64,000 bases of DNA from contig NZ_CP076135.1 in the NCBI RefSeq assembly GCF_018736105.1, forward strand, positions 2,416,001-2,480,000, given 5' to 3'. The position numbers and the translations under genes are program-made. The DNA comes from Bradyrhizobium sediminis. GTDB taxonomy: Bacteria; Pseudomonadota; Alphaproteobacteria; Rhizobiales; Xanthobacteraceae. Shown here piece by piece: positions 46,281-54,488 of the stretch (position 1 is its first letter; each line of letters begins with the position of its first letter). The notes under the pieces were generated by a model that did no database searches, had not been told where the DNA came from, and saw nothing but the letters and a program-made list of their open reading frames with translations.

Positions 46281-46579
46281 TCATGCGCCTGCCTCAGAAT
46301 GACAGTTTCAGGGTGTCGGTCGCATGATGCAGATAGGTCGCGACAGAGGCTGCAAGCACCGCCGCGAACAAGGCCAGCGCCAGCGGCCGTGGACCTCGCC
46401 AGGCGACGACCATGACGATCGCGACGGCCAGAAAAAGCGCGGTGAATTCCATGTTCGCCCCGGATGCAAGGAAGCCTACAATACCCTACAATGGACGATC
46501 GAACCGCACCATTCCGGAATGGATCAGAATGCCCATCACCATCTACGGCATCAAGAACTGCGACACCATGAAGAAGGCC
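46281..46579. repeat. Right, intact copy of the duplicated block
   Basis: Contains the complete DUF5993 gene, the divergent promoter region and the start of the ArsC-like gene. It begins exactly at the sequence that forms the dsbB start codon in the left copy. Confidence 0.85.
46294..46452 (-). CDS. DUF5993-family small membrane protein
   Basis: 52 aa with two hydrophobic helices (about residues 3-17 and 21-41) and the ending TYLHHATDTLKLSF typical of DUF5993 proteins, which are commonly encoded next to dsbB in rhizobia. Here it is separated from dsbB by the insertion, about 1.29 kb away. The stop is TGA and the start ATG 46452. Confidence 0.7.
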   Translation of the reverse strand: MEFTALFLAVAIVMVVAWRGPRPLALALFAAVLAASVATYLHHATDTLKLSF

Positions 46580-46906
46580 CGCGCCTGGCTCGACAGTCAT
46601 GGCGTCACGCATGGATTCCACGACTACAAGACCGCGGGCATCGCCAAGGACAAACTGAAGAGCTGGAGCGACGAACTCGGCTGGGAAGCCCTGCTCAACC
46701 GCGCCGGCACCACGTTTCGCAAATTGCCCGATAGCGACAAGGAAGGCTTGAACGAGCGCAAGGCGCTGGCGCTGATGCTGGCGCAGCCCTCGATGATCAA
46801 GCGGCCGGTGCTCGATCTCGGCGGCAAATTGCTGGTGGGCTTCAAGCCGGAAACCTATGCCAGGGAAGTCAAGCCGTCGGGCGGGTCGCGGGCGCGGAAG
46901 GCCTAG
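46529..46906 (+). CDS. ArsC/Spx-family reductase (YffB-like)
   Basis: 125-aa thioredoxin-fold protein: TIYGIKNCDTMKKARAWLDS (residues 3-22) with a single N-terminal Cys (residue 10), FHDYKTAGI, and IKRPVLDLGGKLLVGF (about residue 90). It matches the YffB / arsenate-reductase-related group, whose members probably use glutathione and are not necessarily arsenate reductases. Two TACAAT hexamers lie upstream (about 46476-46492), one of which may be the -10. Confidence 0.87.
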   Translation: MPITIYGIKNCDTMKKARAWLDSHGVTHGFHDYKTAGIAKDKLKSWSDELGWEALLNRAGTTFRKLPDSDKEGLNERKALALMLAQPSMIKRPVLDLGGKLLVGFKPETYAREVKPSGGSRARKA

Positions 46907-47538
46907 CTGAATTCGATCTGGTCGCCGGCCGGAATACGGCCGGGTGCGCGATGGAAGAGATCGCGATCGATGACCGCACGGAGTTTCGGCGTCGGCAGCG
47001 AGTCGTTGCCGCGCATCAGATTCTTGATCTCGAAGTTGCCGTCTTCGCTGATGGTCTTCAGCGAGGCGATCACATGGCTGACATTGTCGCCGTTCGAGAA
47101 CGGCAGCAGCAGCCGCTCATAGGCGACGATTCGTCCATAGACGTCGTCGATGTTGGCAATGGTGTAGACGGGGAGGCGGCGGGCGATGCATTCGTAATAG
47201 ACCGGCATCATCATGGGCGCGAGCCTGGCGCCGAGATATTCGTCGAGAAGCCGGCCCTTGCCGGTGTGGCCATAGGCGCTCGACATCCGCGTGCCGTCGC
47301 TCTCGATGGTCAGGCGCGGCGGCCAGCTGGCGGTATCCACTGTAAAAAACACGAGGTCCGGAAGTTCGTCCTCGATCCGAGCCGGCTGGTATTCCTCGAT
47401 GCGCGGCATCAACCGTTCGCGGGCAAAAAGCCGCAGCCAGTTGTTCAGCAGGTCCCGCTGCTTGATCGATTTGACGACCGACGGGTTGGCGCTTTCAAAT
47501 TCCACGGCTGCAATCCGATCTCGATTACAAAACACCAA
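46903..47538 (-). CDS. PAS-domain protein (PAS_5-like)
   Basis: 211 aa. The main part (DLLNNWLRLFARERLMPRIE onward, then LLLPFSNGDNVSHVIASLK about residue 144) matches the alphaproteobacterial PAS_5-type domain, a single sensory module with no output domain. The annotated start would be TTG/GTG; a later Met or GTG is equally possible. The last four bases overlap the convergent ArsC-like gene. Confidence 0.6.
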   Translation of the reverse strand: MVFCNRDRIAAVEFESANPSVVKSIKQRDLLNNWLRLFARERLMPRIEEYQPARIEDELPDLVFFTVDTASWPPRLTIESDGTRMSSAYGHTGKGRLLDEYLGARLAPMMMPVYYECIARRLPVYTIANIDDVYGRIVAYERLLLPFSNGDNVSHVIASLKTISEDGNFEIKNLMRGNDSLPTPKLRAVIDRDLFHRAPGRIPAGDQIEFS

Positions 47539-47893
47539 ACTATCGGGTCGACGGGCAATTTCCGATGAAACCGCCGGATCGTGTCAGAACACCGTTAACG
47601 CTTGCTTTCGGGACGGATTGAAAGGGAGGCCGAAGACCCCGGCCTCCCGGCTATTCCAATCCGCCGGTAATTCGACTAATGGCACAGCCGGAGCCGGCTT
47701 CTGCTCGCCGCGCATGGCAGCTTTCCATCTTGCGCAAACCAGGCCGTTGACGGCATATTCCGGCCGGAGGCGGCAGGTCCGGGACGGGATCTTCCAGGGC
47801 GCCCTCGGGGCGTCTCAAGGAGAACCTGCCGGTTAGCAGGAATTCGGTCACGCGCGGTGGCATTCGCGGCGTAGGCTGTCGGGGGAAATTTGA
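47539..47893. other. Intergenic region upstream of the liv genes
   Basis: 355 nt between divergent genes. It holds a 9-bp stem hairpin (GGGAGGCCG at 47624-47632 with CGGCCTCCC at 47640-47648), followed by TTTC on the minus strand. A 43-codon minus-strand frame (47584-47715) runs through the hairpin and has a GGAAAG before its ATG, but I do not trust it. No other element is recognised. Confidence 0.4.
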
Positions 47894-48649
47894 TTGGCCG
47901 ATGAGTTCATTCTCGAAACCCACGGATTGACCAAGGAATTCGCGGGGTTCTTTGCCGTTCGCGATGTCGATCTCAGGGTCCGCCGTGGCAGCATTCATGC
48001 GCTGATCGGTCCGAACGGGGCCGGCAAGACGACGTGCTTCAATCTTCTGACCAAGTTCCTGAAGCCGTCAGCGGGCCAGATTCTGTATAAGGGACAGGAT
48101 ATTACGGCGATGGCGCCGGCCGACGTCGCGCGCCTCGGCCTGGTCCGCTCGTTCCAGATTTCAGCGGTGTTCCCGCACCTCACGGCGCTGGAGAATGTGC
48201 GGGTCGCGCTGCAGCGGCAGCATGGGCAGTCCTTCGATTTCTGGCGTTCCAAGTCGGTGCTCGACCGTTTCAACGGCCGTGCCCACGAATTGCTCGACGA
48301 CGTCGGCCTCAGCGAGTTCGCCGCCACGCCGGCGGTCGAGATGCCCTATGGGCGCAAGCGTGCGCTCGAGATTGCGACCACGCTGGCGCTCGATCCGGAA
48401 ATGATGCTGCTCGACGAGCCGATGGCCGGCATGGGACATGAAGACATCGACAAGATCGCCGCCTTGATCAAGCGGATCTCGGCGAAATACACCATCCTGA
48501 TGGTCGAACATAACCTCAGCGTCGTCGCCAACCTTTCCGACATCATCACGGTGCTGACGCGCGGGCAGGTGCTGGCGGAAGGCAATTATGCCGAGCTCAC
48601 CAAGGACGAGCGCGTCAAGGAAGCGTATCTGGGGGCCGGTCATGGCTGA
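47894..48649 (+). CDS. livG: Branched-chain amino-acid type ABC transporter ATPase (LivG-like), TTG start
   Basis: 251-aa ATPase. Walker A GPNGAGKTT (about residue 39), Walker B LLDEPMAG (about residue 172), and switch His in MVEHNL. The signature region reads PYGRKRALEIA instead of the usual LSYGxQRxLEIA, as in many LivG-like proteins of the HAAT family. The start is TTG 47894 with GGGGGA seven bases upstream. First gene of the livGFKHM set; overlaps livF by 8 nt. Confidence 0.9.
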   Translation: MADEFILETHGLTKEFAGFFAVRDVDLRVRRGSIHALIGPNGAGKTTCFNLLTKFLKPSAGQILYKGQDITAMAPADVARLGLVRSFQISAVFPHLTALENVRVALQRQHGQSFDFWRSKSVLDRFNGRAHELLDDVGLSEFAATPAVEMPYGRKRALEIATTLALDPEMMLLDEPMAGMGHEDIDKIAALIKRISAKYTILMVEHNLSVVANLSDIITVLTRGQVLAEGNYAELTKDERVKEAYLGAGHG

Positions 48650-49391
48650 TTTGAAGATGGCCGATGCCGCCACGACCAAGTCCGGCGCGGGCGCGCCGGT
48701 GCTGTCGGTGCAGAATCTCGAAGCCTGGTACGGCGAATCCCACATCCTTCACGGCATCAATTTCAACGTGAATGCAGGCGAGGTGGTCACGCTGCTCGGA
48801 CGCAACGGCGCGGGCAAGACCACGACGCTGAAATCGGTGATGGGGATCATCGGCAAGCGCACCGGTTCGATCCGCTTCGGCGATCAGGAGATCATCCGGG
48901 CATCGTCGGACAAGATCGCGCGCATGGGCGTCGCCTTCTGCCCCGAGGAGCGCGGAATCTTCGCCAGCCTCGATGTGCGCGAAAACCTGCTGCTGCCGCC
49001 GGCGGTGCGCCCGGGCGGGCTGTCGCTGGACCAGATCTTCGACCTGTTTCCCAATCTCAAGGAGCGGCTCAACAGCCAGGGCACCAAATTGTCCGGCGGC
49101 GAGCAGCAGATGCTGGCAATCGCGCGAATCCTGCGCACCGGCGCACGGTTCCTGATGCTCGACGAGCCGACCGAGGGATTGGCGCCGGTCATCATCCAGC
49201 AGATCGGCCATACCATCGCGCGCCTCAAGAAGGAGGGCTTCACGATCCTTCTGGTCGAACAGAATTTCCGGTTCGCGGCGACCGTCGCGGACCGTTACTA
49301 CATCGTCGAGCACGGCAAGGTGATCGACGGTTTCGCAAATTCCGATCTGCAAGCCAATATGGACAAGCTTCACACCTATCTCGGCGTCTGA
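48642..49391 (+). CDS. livF: Branched-chain amino-acid type ABC transporter ATPase (LivF-like)
   Basis: 249-aa ATPase. Walker A GRNGAGKTT (about residue 47), signature LSGGEQQMLAIARIL (about residue 150), Walker B LMLDEPTEGLAP (about residue 170). ATG 48642 lies 8 nt inside the livG end. Pairs with LivG to power import of a branched amino acid, amide, urea or related ligand. Confidence 0.92.
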   Translation: MADLKMADAATTKSGAGAPVLSVQNLEAWYGESHILHGINFNVNAGEVVTLLGRNGAGKTTTLKSVMGIIGKRTGSIRFGDQEIIRASSDKIARMGVAFCPEERGIFASLDVRENLLLPPAVRPGGLSLDQIFDLFPNLKERLNSQGTKLSGGEQQMLAIARILRTGARFLMLDEPTEGLAPVIIQQIGHTIARLKKEGFTILLVEQNFRFAATVADRYYIVEHGKVIDGFANSDLQANMDKLHTYLGV

Positions 49392-49424
49392 ACTACCTCT
49401 CAAGCACGATCCAACGGAGAAGAT

Positions 49425-50645
49425 ATGAAACATAGAATCTCGGCAGTTTTGCTTGGTACCGCACTGGCGCTTGGCGCAAGTGGCGCCGCTTTGGCGCAGG
49501 ACAAGACCATCAAGATCGGCGTGCTTACCGATAATTCGGGTCTGTACTCCGATATCGGCGGCGCAGGCTCCACGTTGGCCGCCCAGATGGCGGTTGAGGA
49601 CTCCGGGCTGGCGGCCAAGGGCTGGAAGATCGACATCGTTTCCGCCGACCATCAGAACAAGCCCGACATCGGCACCAACACCGCGCGTCAGTGGATCGAC
49701 GTCGACAAGGTCGACATCTTCATGGACGTGCTGAACTCCGGCGTCGCGCTGGCGGTCAGCAACCTGGTGAAGGAAAAGAACGTCATCATGATCAACACCG
49801 GCGCGGCGTCGTCGGATCTCACCAATACCAAATGCTCGCCGAACACGATTCATTGGGTTTACGACACCTACATGCTCGCCAACAGCACCGGTCAGGCGCT
49901 GGTGAAGGCCGGCGGCGACACCTGGTACTTCCTCACCGCTGACTATGCGTTCGGTCACGCGCTGGAGCGCGACACCGCCGCGGTGGTGGTGAAGTCGGGC
50001 GGCAAGGTGCTGGGCACCGTCAGGCATCCCCTGAATTCGTCGGACTTCTCCTCGTTCCTGCTGCAGGCGCAGGCGTCCAAGGCCAAGATCATCGGCATGG
50101 CCAATGCCGGCGGCGACACCACCAACACCATCAAGCAGGCGTCGGAATTCGGCATCGTTGCGGGCGGCCAGAAACTCGCCGGTCTCCTGCTGTTCATCAA
50201 CGACGTTCACTCGCTCGGTCTGAAGGTGGCGCAGGGGCTGAACTTCACGGAAACGTTCTATTGGGACCTCAATGACGGGACCCGGGCGTTTTCGAAGCGC
50301 TTTTCCGAGCGCATGAAGAACAAGGCGATGCCGTCGATGATCCAGGCCGGCGTCTATTCGGGCCTGATCCACTACTTCAAGGCGCTCGAGGCGATGGGCG
50401 GCAATCCGCACGACGGCATCAAGGTCGTCGAGAAGATGAAGTCGATGCCGACCGATGATCCGCTGTTCGGCAAGGGTACGATCCGCGCGGACGGCCGCAA
50501 GATTCACCCGGCCTATCTGTTCGAGGTCAAGAAGCCCGCGGAATCCAAGGGACCCTGGGACTACTACAAGCTGATCGGGACGACCCCCGGTGAGCAGGCT
50601 TTCCGGCCGCTTTCGGAAAGCGAATGTCTGCTGGTAAAGAAGTAA
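49425..50645 (+). CDS. livK: Periplasmic substrate-binding protein of the liv transporter
   Basis: 406 aa, with a signal peptide (about residues 1-24, ending GAALAQ) and a type 1 periplasmic-binding fold: IKIGVLTDNSGLYSDIGG (about residue 29), DHQNKPDIG, TWYFLTADYAFGHALERDT (about residue 166). Ligand unknown; the HAAT family binds branched-chain amino acids, amides or aromatic acids. A long hairpin follows the stop, as often found after abundant binding proteins. Confidence 0.9.
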   Translation: MKHRISAVLLGTALALGASGAALAQDKTIKIGVLTDNSGLYSDIGGAGSTLAAQMAVEDSGLAAKGWKIDIVSADHQNKPDIGTNTARQWIDVDKVDIFMDVLNSGVALAVSNLVKEKNVIMINTGAASSDLTNTKCSPNTIHWVYDTYMLANSTGQALVKAGGDTWYFLTADYAFGHALERDTAAVVVKSGGKVLGTVRHPLNSSDFSSFLLQAQASKAKIIGMANAGGDTTNTIKQASEFGIVAGGQKLAGLLLFINDVHSLGLKVAQGLNFTETFYWDLNDGTRAFSKRFSERMKNKAMPSMIQAGVYSGLIHYFKALEAMGGNPHDGIKVVEKMKSMPTDDPLFGKGTIRADGRKIHPAYLFEVKKPAESKGPWDYYKLIGTTPGEQAFRPLSESECLLVKK

Positions 50646-50654
50646 CAATGGCTG

Positions 50655-50679
50655 CCCGCCGGCGCCTGGCGCCGGCGGG
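50655..50679 (+). other. 12-bp intercistronic hairpin after livK
   Basis: CCCGCCGGCGCC and GGCGCCGGCGGG are perfect inverted copies around a single T. There is no T-run, so it is more likely to stabilise the upstream livK mRNA or attenuate than to terminate fully. Confidence 0.55.
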
Positions 50680-50747
50680 TCTTCGCCCGGCGATTACAGA
50701 AGATTGAGTTTCGAAAGATCGATCGATGCAGGCTCTCTACGCGCAGC

Positions 50748-51587
50748 TTGGTGGGACTGATCAACGGCTCGTTCTACGCGCTGTTGAGCCTTGGGCTCGC
50801 CGTGATCTTCGGCATGCTCAACATCATCAATTTCGCGCACGGCGCGGTTTACATGATGGGCGCGTTCTGCGCCTATTTCCTGCTCAACGTGGCGGGCATC
50901 GGCTACTGGCCGGCGCTGATCGTCGCGCCGATCGCGGTCGGCATTTTCGGCATGATCCTGGAACGGACCATGCTGCAATGGCTGTCCGGGCTCGATCATC
51001 TCTACGGGTTGTTGCTGACGTTCGGGATTGCGCTGATCGTGCAGGGCGTCTTCCAGAATTATTTCGGTTCCTCGGGCCTGCCCTATGCCATCCCCGATGA
51101 ACTGAGGGGCGGCATGAATCTCGGCTTCATGTTCCTGCCGATCTATCGCGGCTGGGTGGTGGTGTTCTCGCTCGTGGTCTGCATTGCCACCTGGTACCTG
51201 ATCGAGCGGACCCGGCTCGGCGCCAATCTGCGCGCCGCTACCGAAAATCCGACGCTGGTGCGCGCCTTCGGCATCAACGTGCCCAGGATGATCACGCTGA
51301 CCTACGGGCTTGGCGTCGGACTTGCCGCGCTCGCCGGCGTGCTGTCGGCGCCGATCAACCAGGTGCGGCCGCTGATGGGGGCCGACCTCATCATCGTGGT
51401 GTTCGCGGTGGTGGTGATCGGCGGCATGGGTTCCATCATGGGCTCGATCATCACCGGCTTTGCGCTCGGCGTGATCGAGGGACTGACGAAATACTTTTAT
51501 CCCGAGGCCTCCAACACCGTGGTATTCGTGCTGATGGTGCTGGTGCTGCTGGTGAAGCCGACGGGACTGACGGGACGGGCGGCCTGA
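50748..51587 (+). CDS. livH: Liv transporter permease LivH, apparent frameshift at the N-terminus
   Basis: 279-aa permease with about eight helices; the hallmarks INFAHGAVYMMGAF (about residue 26) and GVLSAPINQVRPLMGAD (about residue 201) are present. As written the frame opens at TTG 50748. The expected N-terminus MQALYAQL is encoded just upstream (ATG 50726) but in another frame. Removing one T in the CTTGG at 50747-50751 would join them as MQALYAQLVGLING. Either an error, a recent mutation or a TTG restart. Confidence 0.85.
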   Translation: MVGLINGSFYALLSLGLAVIFGMLNIINFAHGAVYMMGAFCAYFLLNVAGIGYWPALIVAPIAVGIFGMILERTMLQWLSGLDHLYGLLLTFGIALIVQGVFQNYFGSSGLPYAIPDELRGGMNLGFMFLPIYRGWVVVFSLVVCIATWYLIERTRLGANLRAATENPTLVRAFGINVPRMITLTYGLGVGLAALAGVLSAPINQVRPLMGADLIIVVFAVVVIGGMGSIMGSIITGFALGVIEGLTKYFYPEASNTVVFVLMVLVLLVKPTGLTGRAA

Positions 51588-51588
51588 C

Positions 51589-52557
51589 ATGAGCGCATTG
51601 ACCGACGACACATTACCGGTAACCCCGCGCGCCATCCGCGACGAGATGATCATGTTCGCCGGGATGGCGGCGCTGCTGGCGGCGGTGCCGCTGACCGGCA
51701 TCTATCCGTTCTTCGTGATGCAGGCGCTGTGCTTTGCGCTGCTGGCCTGCGCCTTCAACCTCCTGATCGGCTACGGCGGGCTGCTGTCGTTCGGCCACGC
51801 GATGTTCCTGGGGACTGCCGGCTACTGCACCGCGCATGCGCTGAAGGTCTGGGGCCTGTCGCCTGAACTGGGGATCGTGGTCGGCACCGCGGGCGCCGCC
51901 GGGCTCGGCGTCATCACCGGCGTCGTCGCCATCAGGCGGCAGGGCATCTACTTCTCGATGATCACGCTGGCGCTGTCGCAGCTGTTGTATTTCATCTATC
52001 TGCAGGCGCCGTTCACCCACGGCGAAGACGGCATCCAGGGCATTCCGCAGGGCTACCTGTTCGGAGTCTTCAATCTCGCCCAGCCGACGGTGCTTTATTA
52101 CGTCATCCTGGCCGGCTTCCTCGGCGGTTTCCTGCTGATCTATCGCACCATCAACTCGCCGTTCGGCGAGGTGCTGAAGGCCATCCGCGAAAACGAGCCG
52201 CGCGCGATTTCGCTGGGCTACAAGACCGACCAGTACAAGCTGCTCGCCTACATCCTGTCCGGGACGCTGGCGGGATTTGCCGGCTCGCTCAAGGTGTTCG
52301 TCGCGCAGAATGCTTCGCTGACCGACGTGCACTGGACGATGTCGGGCGAGATCGTGCTGATGACGCTGGTCGGAGGTCTCGGGACGGTGTTCGGTCCCGT
52401 CGTCGGCGCCTTCGTCATCATCGCCATGCAGCAATATCTGGCCGGCTTCGGGCAGTGGGTGACGGTGATCCAAGGCGTGATCTTCGTGGTCTGCGTGCTG
52501 ACGTTCCGCCGCGGCGTGATCGGCGAGATCGCGCATTATTTCCGGCGATCGCTGTAA
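51589..52557 (+). CDS. livM: Liv transporter permease LivM
   Basis: 322 aa with about ten helices. LIGYGGLLSFGHAMFLGTAG (about residues 59-78) and the cytoplasmic coupling segment SPFGEVLKAIRENEPRAISL (about residue 189) are typical of LivM. Starts one base after the livH stop, completing the transporter. Confidence 0.92.
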   Translation: MSALTDDTLPVTPRAIRDEMIMFAGMAALLAAVPLTGIYPFFVMQALCFALLACAFNLLIGYGGLLSFGHAMFLGTAGYCTAHALKVWGLSPELGIVVGTAGAAGLGVITGVVAIRRQGIYFSMITLALSQLLYFIYLQAPFTHGEDGIQGIPQGYLFGVFNLAQPTVLYYVILAGFLGGFLLIYRTINSPFGEVLKAIRENEPRAISLGYKTDQYKLLAYILSGTLAGFAGSLKVFVAQNASLTDVHWTMSGEIVLMTLVGGLGTVFGPVVGAFVIIAMQQYLAGFGQWVTVIQGVIFVVCVLTFRRGVIGEIAHYFRRSL

Positions 52558-52714
52558 ACGGACCGTTTTCGAGCCGTCTTGAGCCCCTCACAAAGCGGTG
52601 GATGAACCGGTTCCATCCGCCGCTCGTGCCGCGCTTGCCCGGGAAAATGGTTTATGACACCTGTGTGACGGGCCGCTCCGGGCCTGGCCATTTCTGCGAC
52701 AACGGACATACCCC

Positions 52715-53362
52715 ATGCTGATGCGCTGGTTCCGCGCCTTTCTTCCCCGAGAAGAACGGTTTTTCGAGCTTTTTGCCCGGCATTCCCAGACCGTGGTGCA
52801 GGGCGCGCTGGCGCTGCAGGGCATGCTGCGCGGCGGCGAGGAAACCCCGGTGTTCTGCCAGCGGGTCAACCAGTTCGAGAACGACGCCGACAACATTACC
52901 CGCGAGGTGCTTACCGCGGTGCGCCGGACCTTCATCACGCCGTTCGATCGCGGCGACATCAAGAACCTGATCACCTCGATGGACGACGCCATCGACCAGA
53001 TGCAGCAGACCGCCAAGGCGGTCATCCTGTTCGAGGTCCGCAGCTTCGAGCCGCCGATGCGCGAGATGGGAACGCTGCTGGTGGAGTGCGCCAATCTGGT
53101 CGGCCGCGCGCTGCCGCTGCTGCAGTCGATCGGCGAAAATGTCGCGATGCTGACCGCCATCACCGAGGAACTGACCAAGCTCGAGGGCCGGGTCGACGAC
53201 CTCCACGATATCGGGCTGAAGGAGCTTTTCCTCAAGCACCGCAACGCCAACACGATGGATTTCATCGTCGGCGCGGAGATCTACGACCATCTGGAGAAAG
53301 TCGCCGATCGCTTCGATGACGTTGCGAACGAGATCAACAGCATCGTGATCGAACAGGTATAG
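52715..53362 (+). CDS. DUF47-family protein (PhoU-like), partner of Pit
   Basis: 215-aa all-helical protein of the DUF47/PhoU-like family: FFELFARHSQTVVQGALALQ (residues 16-35), then FITPFDRGDIKNLITSMDDA (about residue 73) with the acidic residues that bind metal. These proteins accompany Pit phosphate transporters and modulate them. The pit gene starts 14 nt downstream. Confidence 0.9.
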   Translation: MLMRWFRAFLPREERFFELFARHSQTVVQGALALQGMLRGGEETPVFCQRVNQFENDADNITREVLTAVRRTFITPFDRGDIKNLITSMDDAIDQMQQTAKAVILFEVRSFEPPMREMGTLLVECANLVGRALPLLQSIGENVAMLTAITEELTKLEGRVDDLHDIGLKELFLKHRNANTMDFIVGAEIYDHLEKVADRFDDVANEINSIVIEQV

Positions 53363-53376
53363 GGCAGGGCCGCGCA

Positions 53377-54384
53377 GTGGACGCCACGCTTGGTCTTCCG
53401 ATTCTGGTCGGATTAATCGCAGTCGCACTGCTGTTCGACTTCCTCAACGGGTTGCACGACGCCGCCAACTCGATTGCGACCATCGTGTCGACCCGCGTGC
53501 TGCGCCCGCAATATGCGGTGCTGTGGGCGGCGTTCTTCAATTTCGTCGCGTTCCTGGTGTTCGGGCTGCACGTCGCCAACACCATCGGCACCGGGATCAT
53601 CGAGCCGAGTATCATCGACGCGCCCGTGATTTTCGCCGCCCTGGTCGGGGCCATCGTCTGGAACCTGATCACCTGGGGATTGGGAATCCCGTCCTCCAGC
53701 TCGCACGCCCTGATCGGCGGACTGGTCGGGGGCGGCATGGCCAAGGCCGGGATTTCGGCCGCGGTCTGGAGCGGGCTGTCGAAGACCTTGCTCGCGATCG
53801 TGCTGTCGCCGCTGGTCGGATTCCTGCTGGCGCTGGTGCTGGTCGCGATCGTGTCCTGGGCCTCGGTGCGCTCGACGCCGTACGCGGTCGATCGCGCCTT
53901 CCGCATCCTGCAATTCGTTTCGGCCTCGCTGTATTCGCTCGGACACGGCGGCAACGATGCGCAAAAGACCATGGGCATCATCGCGGTGCTGCTCTATTCG
54001 CAGGGGCATCTCGGGACGACATTCTCGGTGCCGTTCTGGGTGGTGCTGGCCTGCCAGGCGGCGATGGCGCTGGGCACCCTGATGGGCGGCTGGCGGATCG
54101 TCCGCACCATGGGCCTGCGGATCACCAAGCTGACGCCGATGCAGGGGTTCTGCGCCGAAACCGGCGGGGCCGCGACGCTGTTCATGGCGACCTGGCTCGG
54201 GGTTCCCGTCTCGACTACCCACACCATTACCGGCGCCATCGTCGGCGTCGGCGCCGCGCGGCGGGTCTCGGCGGTGCGCTGGAACGTGGCAAGCTCGATC
54301 GTCTATGCCTGGGTGATCACCATTCCGGCCGCAGCGCTGGTGGCGGCGCTGGCCTACTGGGCGCTGTTGCTGCTGCCGAAATGA
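53377..54384 (+). CDS. pit: Low-affinity inorganic phosphate transporter, Pit family
   Basis: 335 aa with about ten helices. The two inverted PHO4 signatures are FDFLNGLHDAANSIATIVST (about residues 21-40) and SLGHGGNDAQKTMGI (about residues 188-202). Metal-phosphate symport driven by protons or Na+. GTG start with AGGGCAGGG upstream. Forms an operon with the DUF47 gene. Confidence 0.92.
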   Translation: MDATLGLPILVGLIAVALLFDFLNGLHDAANSIATIVSTRVLRPQYAVLWAAFFNFVAFLVFGLHVANTIGTGIIEPSIIDAPVIFAALVGAIVWNLITWGLGIPSSSSHALIGGLVGGGMAKAGISAAVWSGLSKTLLAIVLSPLVGFLLALVLVAIVSWASVRSTPYAVDRAFRILQFVSASLYSLGHGGNDAQKTMGIIAVLLYSQGHLGTTFSVPFWVVLACQAAMALGTLMGGWRIVRTMGLRITKLTPMQGFCAETGGAATLFMATWLGVPVSTTHTITGAIVGVGAARRVSAVRWNVASSIVYAWVITIPAAALVAALAYWALLLLPK

Positions 54385-54488
54385 CCGAAAACCGCGCCGC
54401 CTGATTGGGATTTCGCCGCGCAATTCCTATATGGGGTGTGCCGATCCTGCTTGATCCGGCCCGTTTTCCCTGCCAAACGCACGCAAAT

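Noticed and set aside
47584..47715. 43-codon minus-strand frame upstream of livG
   Set aside because: It has a possible ribosome-binding site, but a 9-bp stem hairpin runs through it and no family is recognised.
48615..50648. 677-codon ORF antisense to livF and livK
   Set aside because: Shadow of two well-supported transporter genes.
52620..52700. Possible PHO box before the DUF47-pit pair
   Set aside because: TGACAC and TGTGTGAC are present, but the direct-repeat spacing of a PHO box is not convincingly met.
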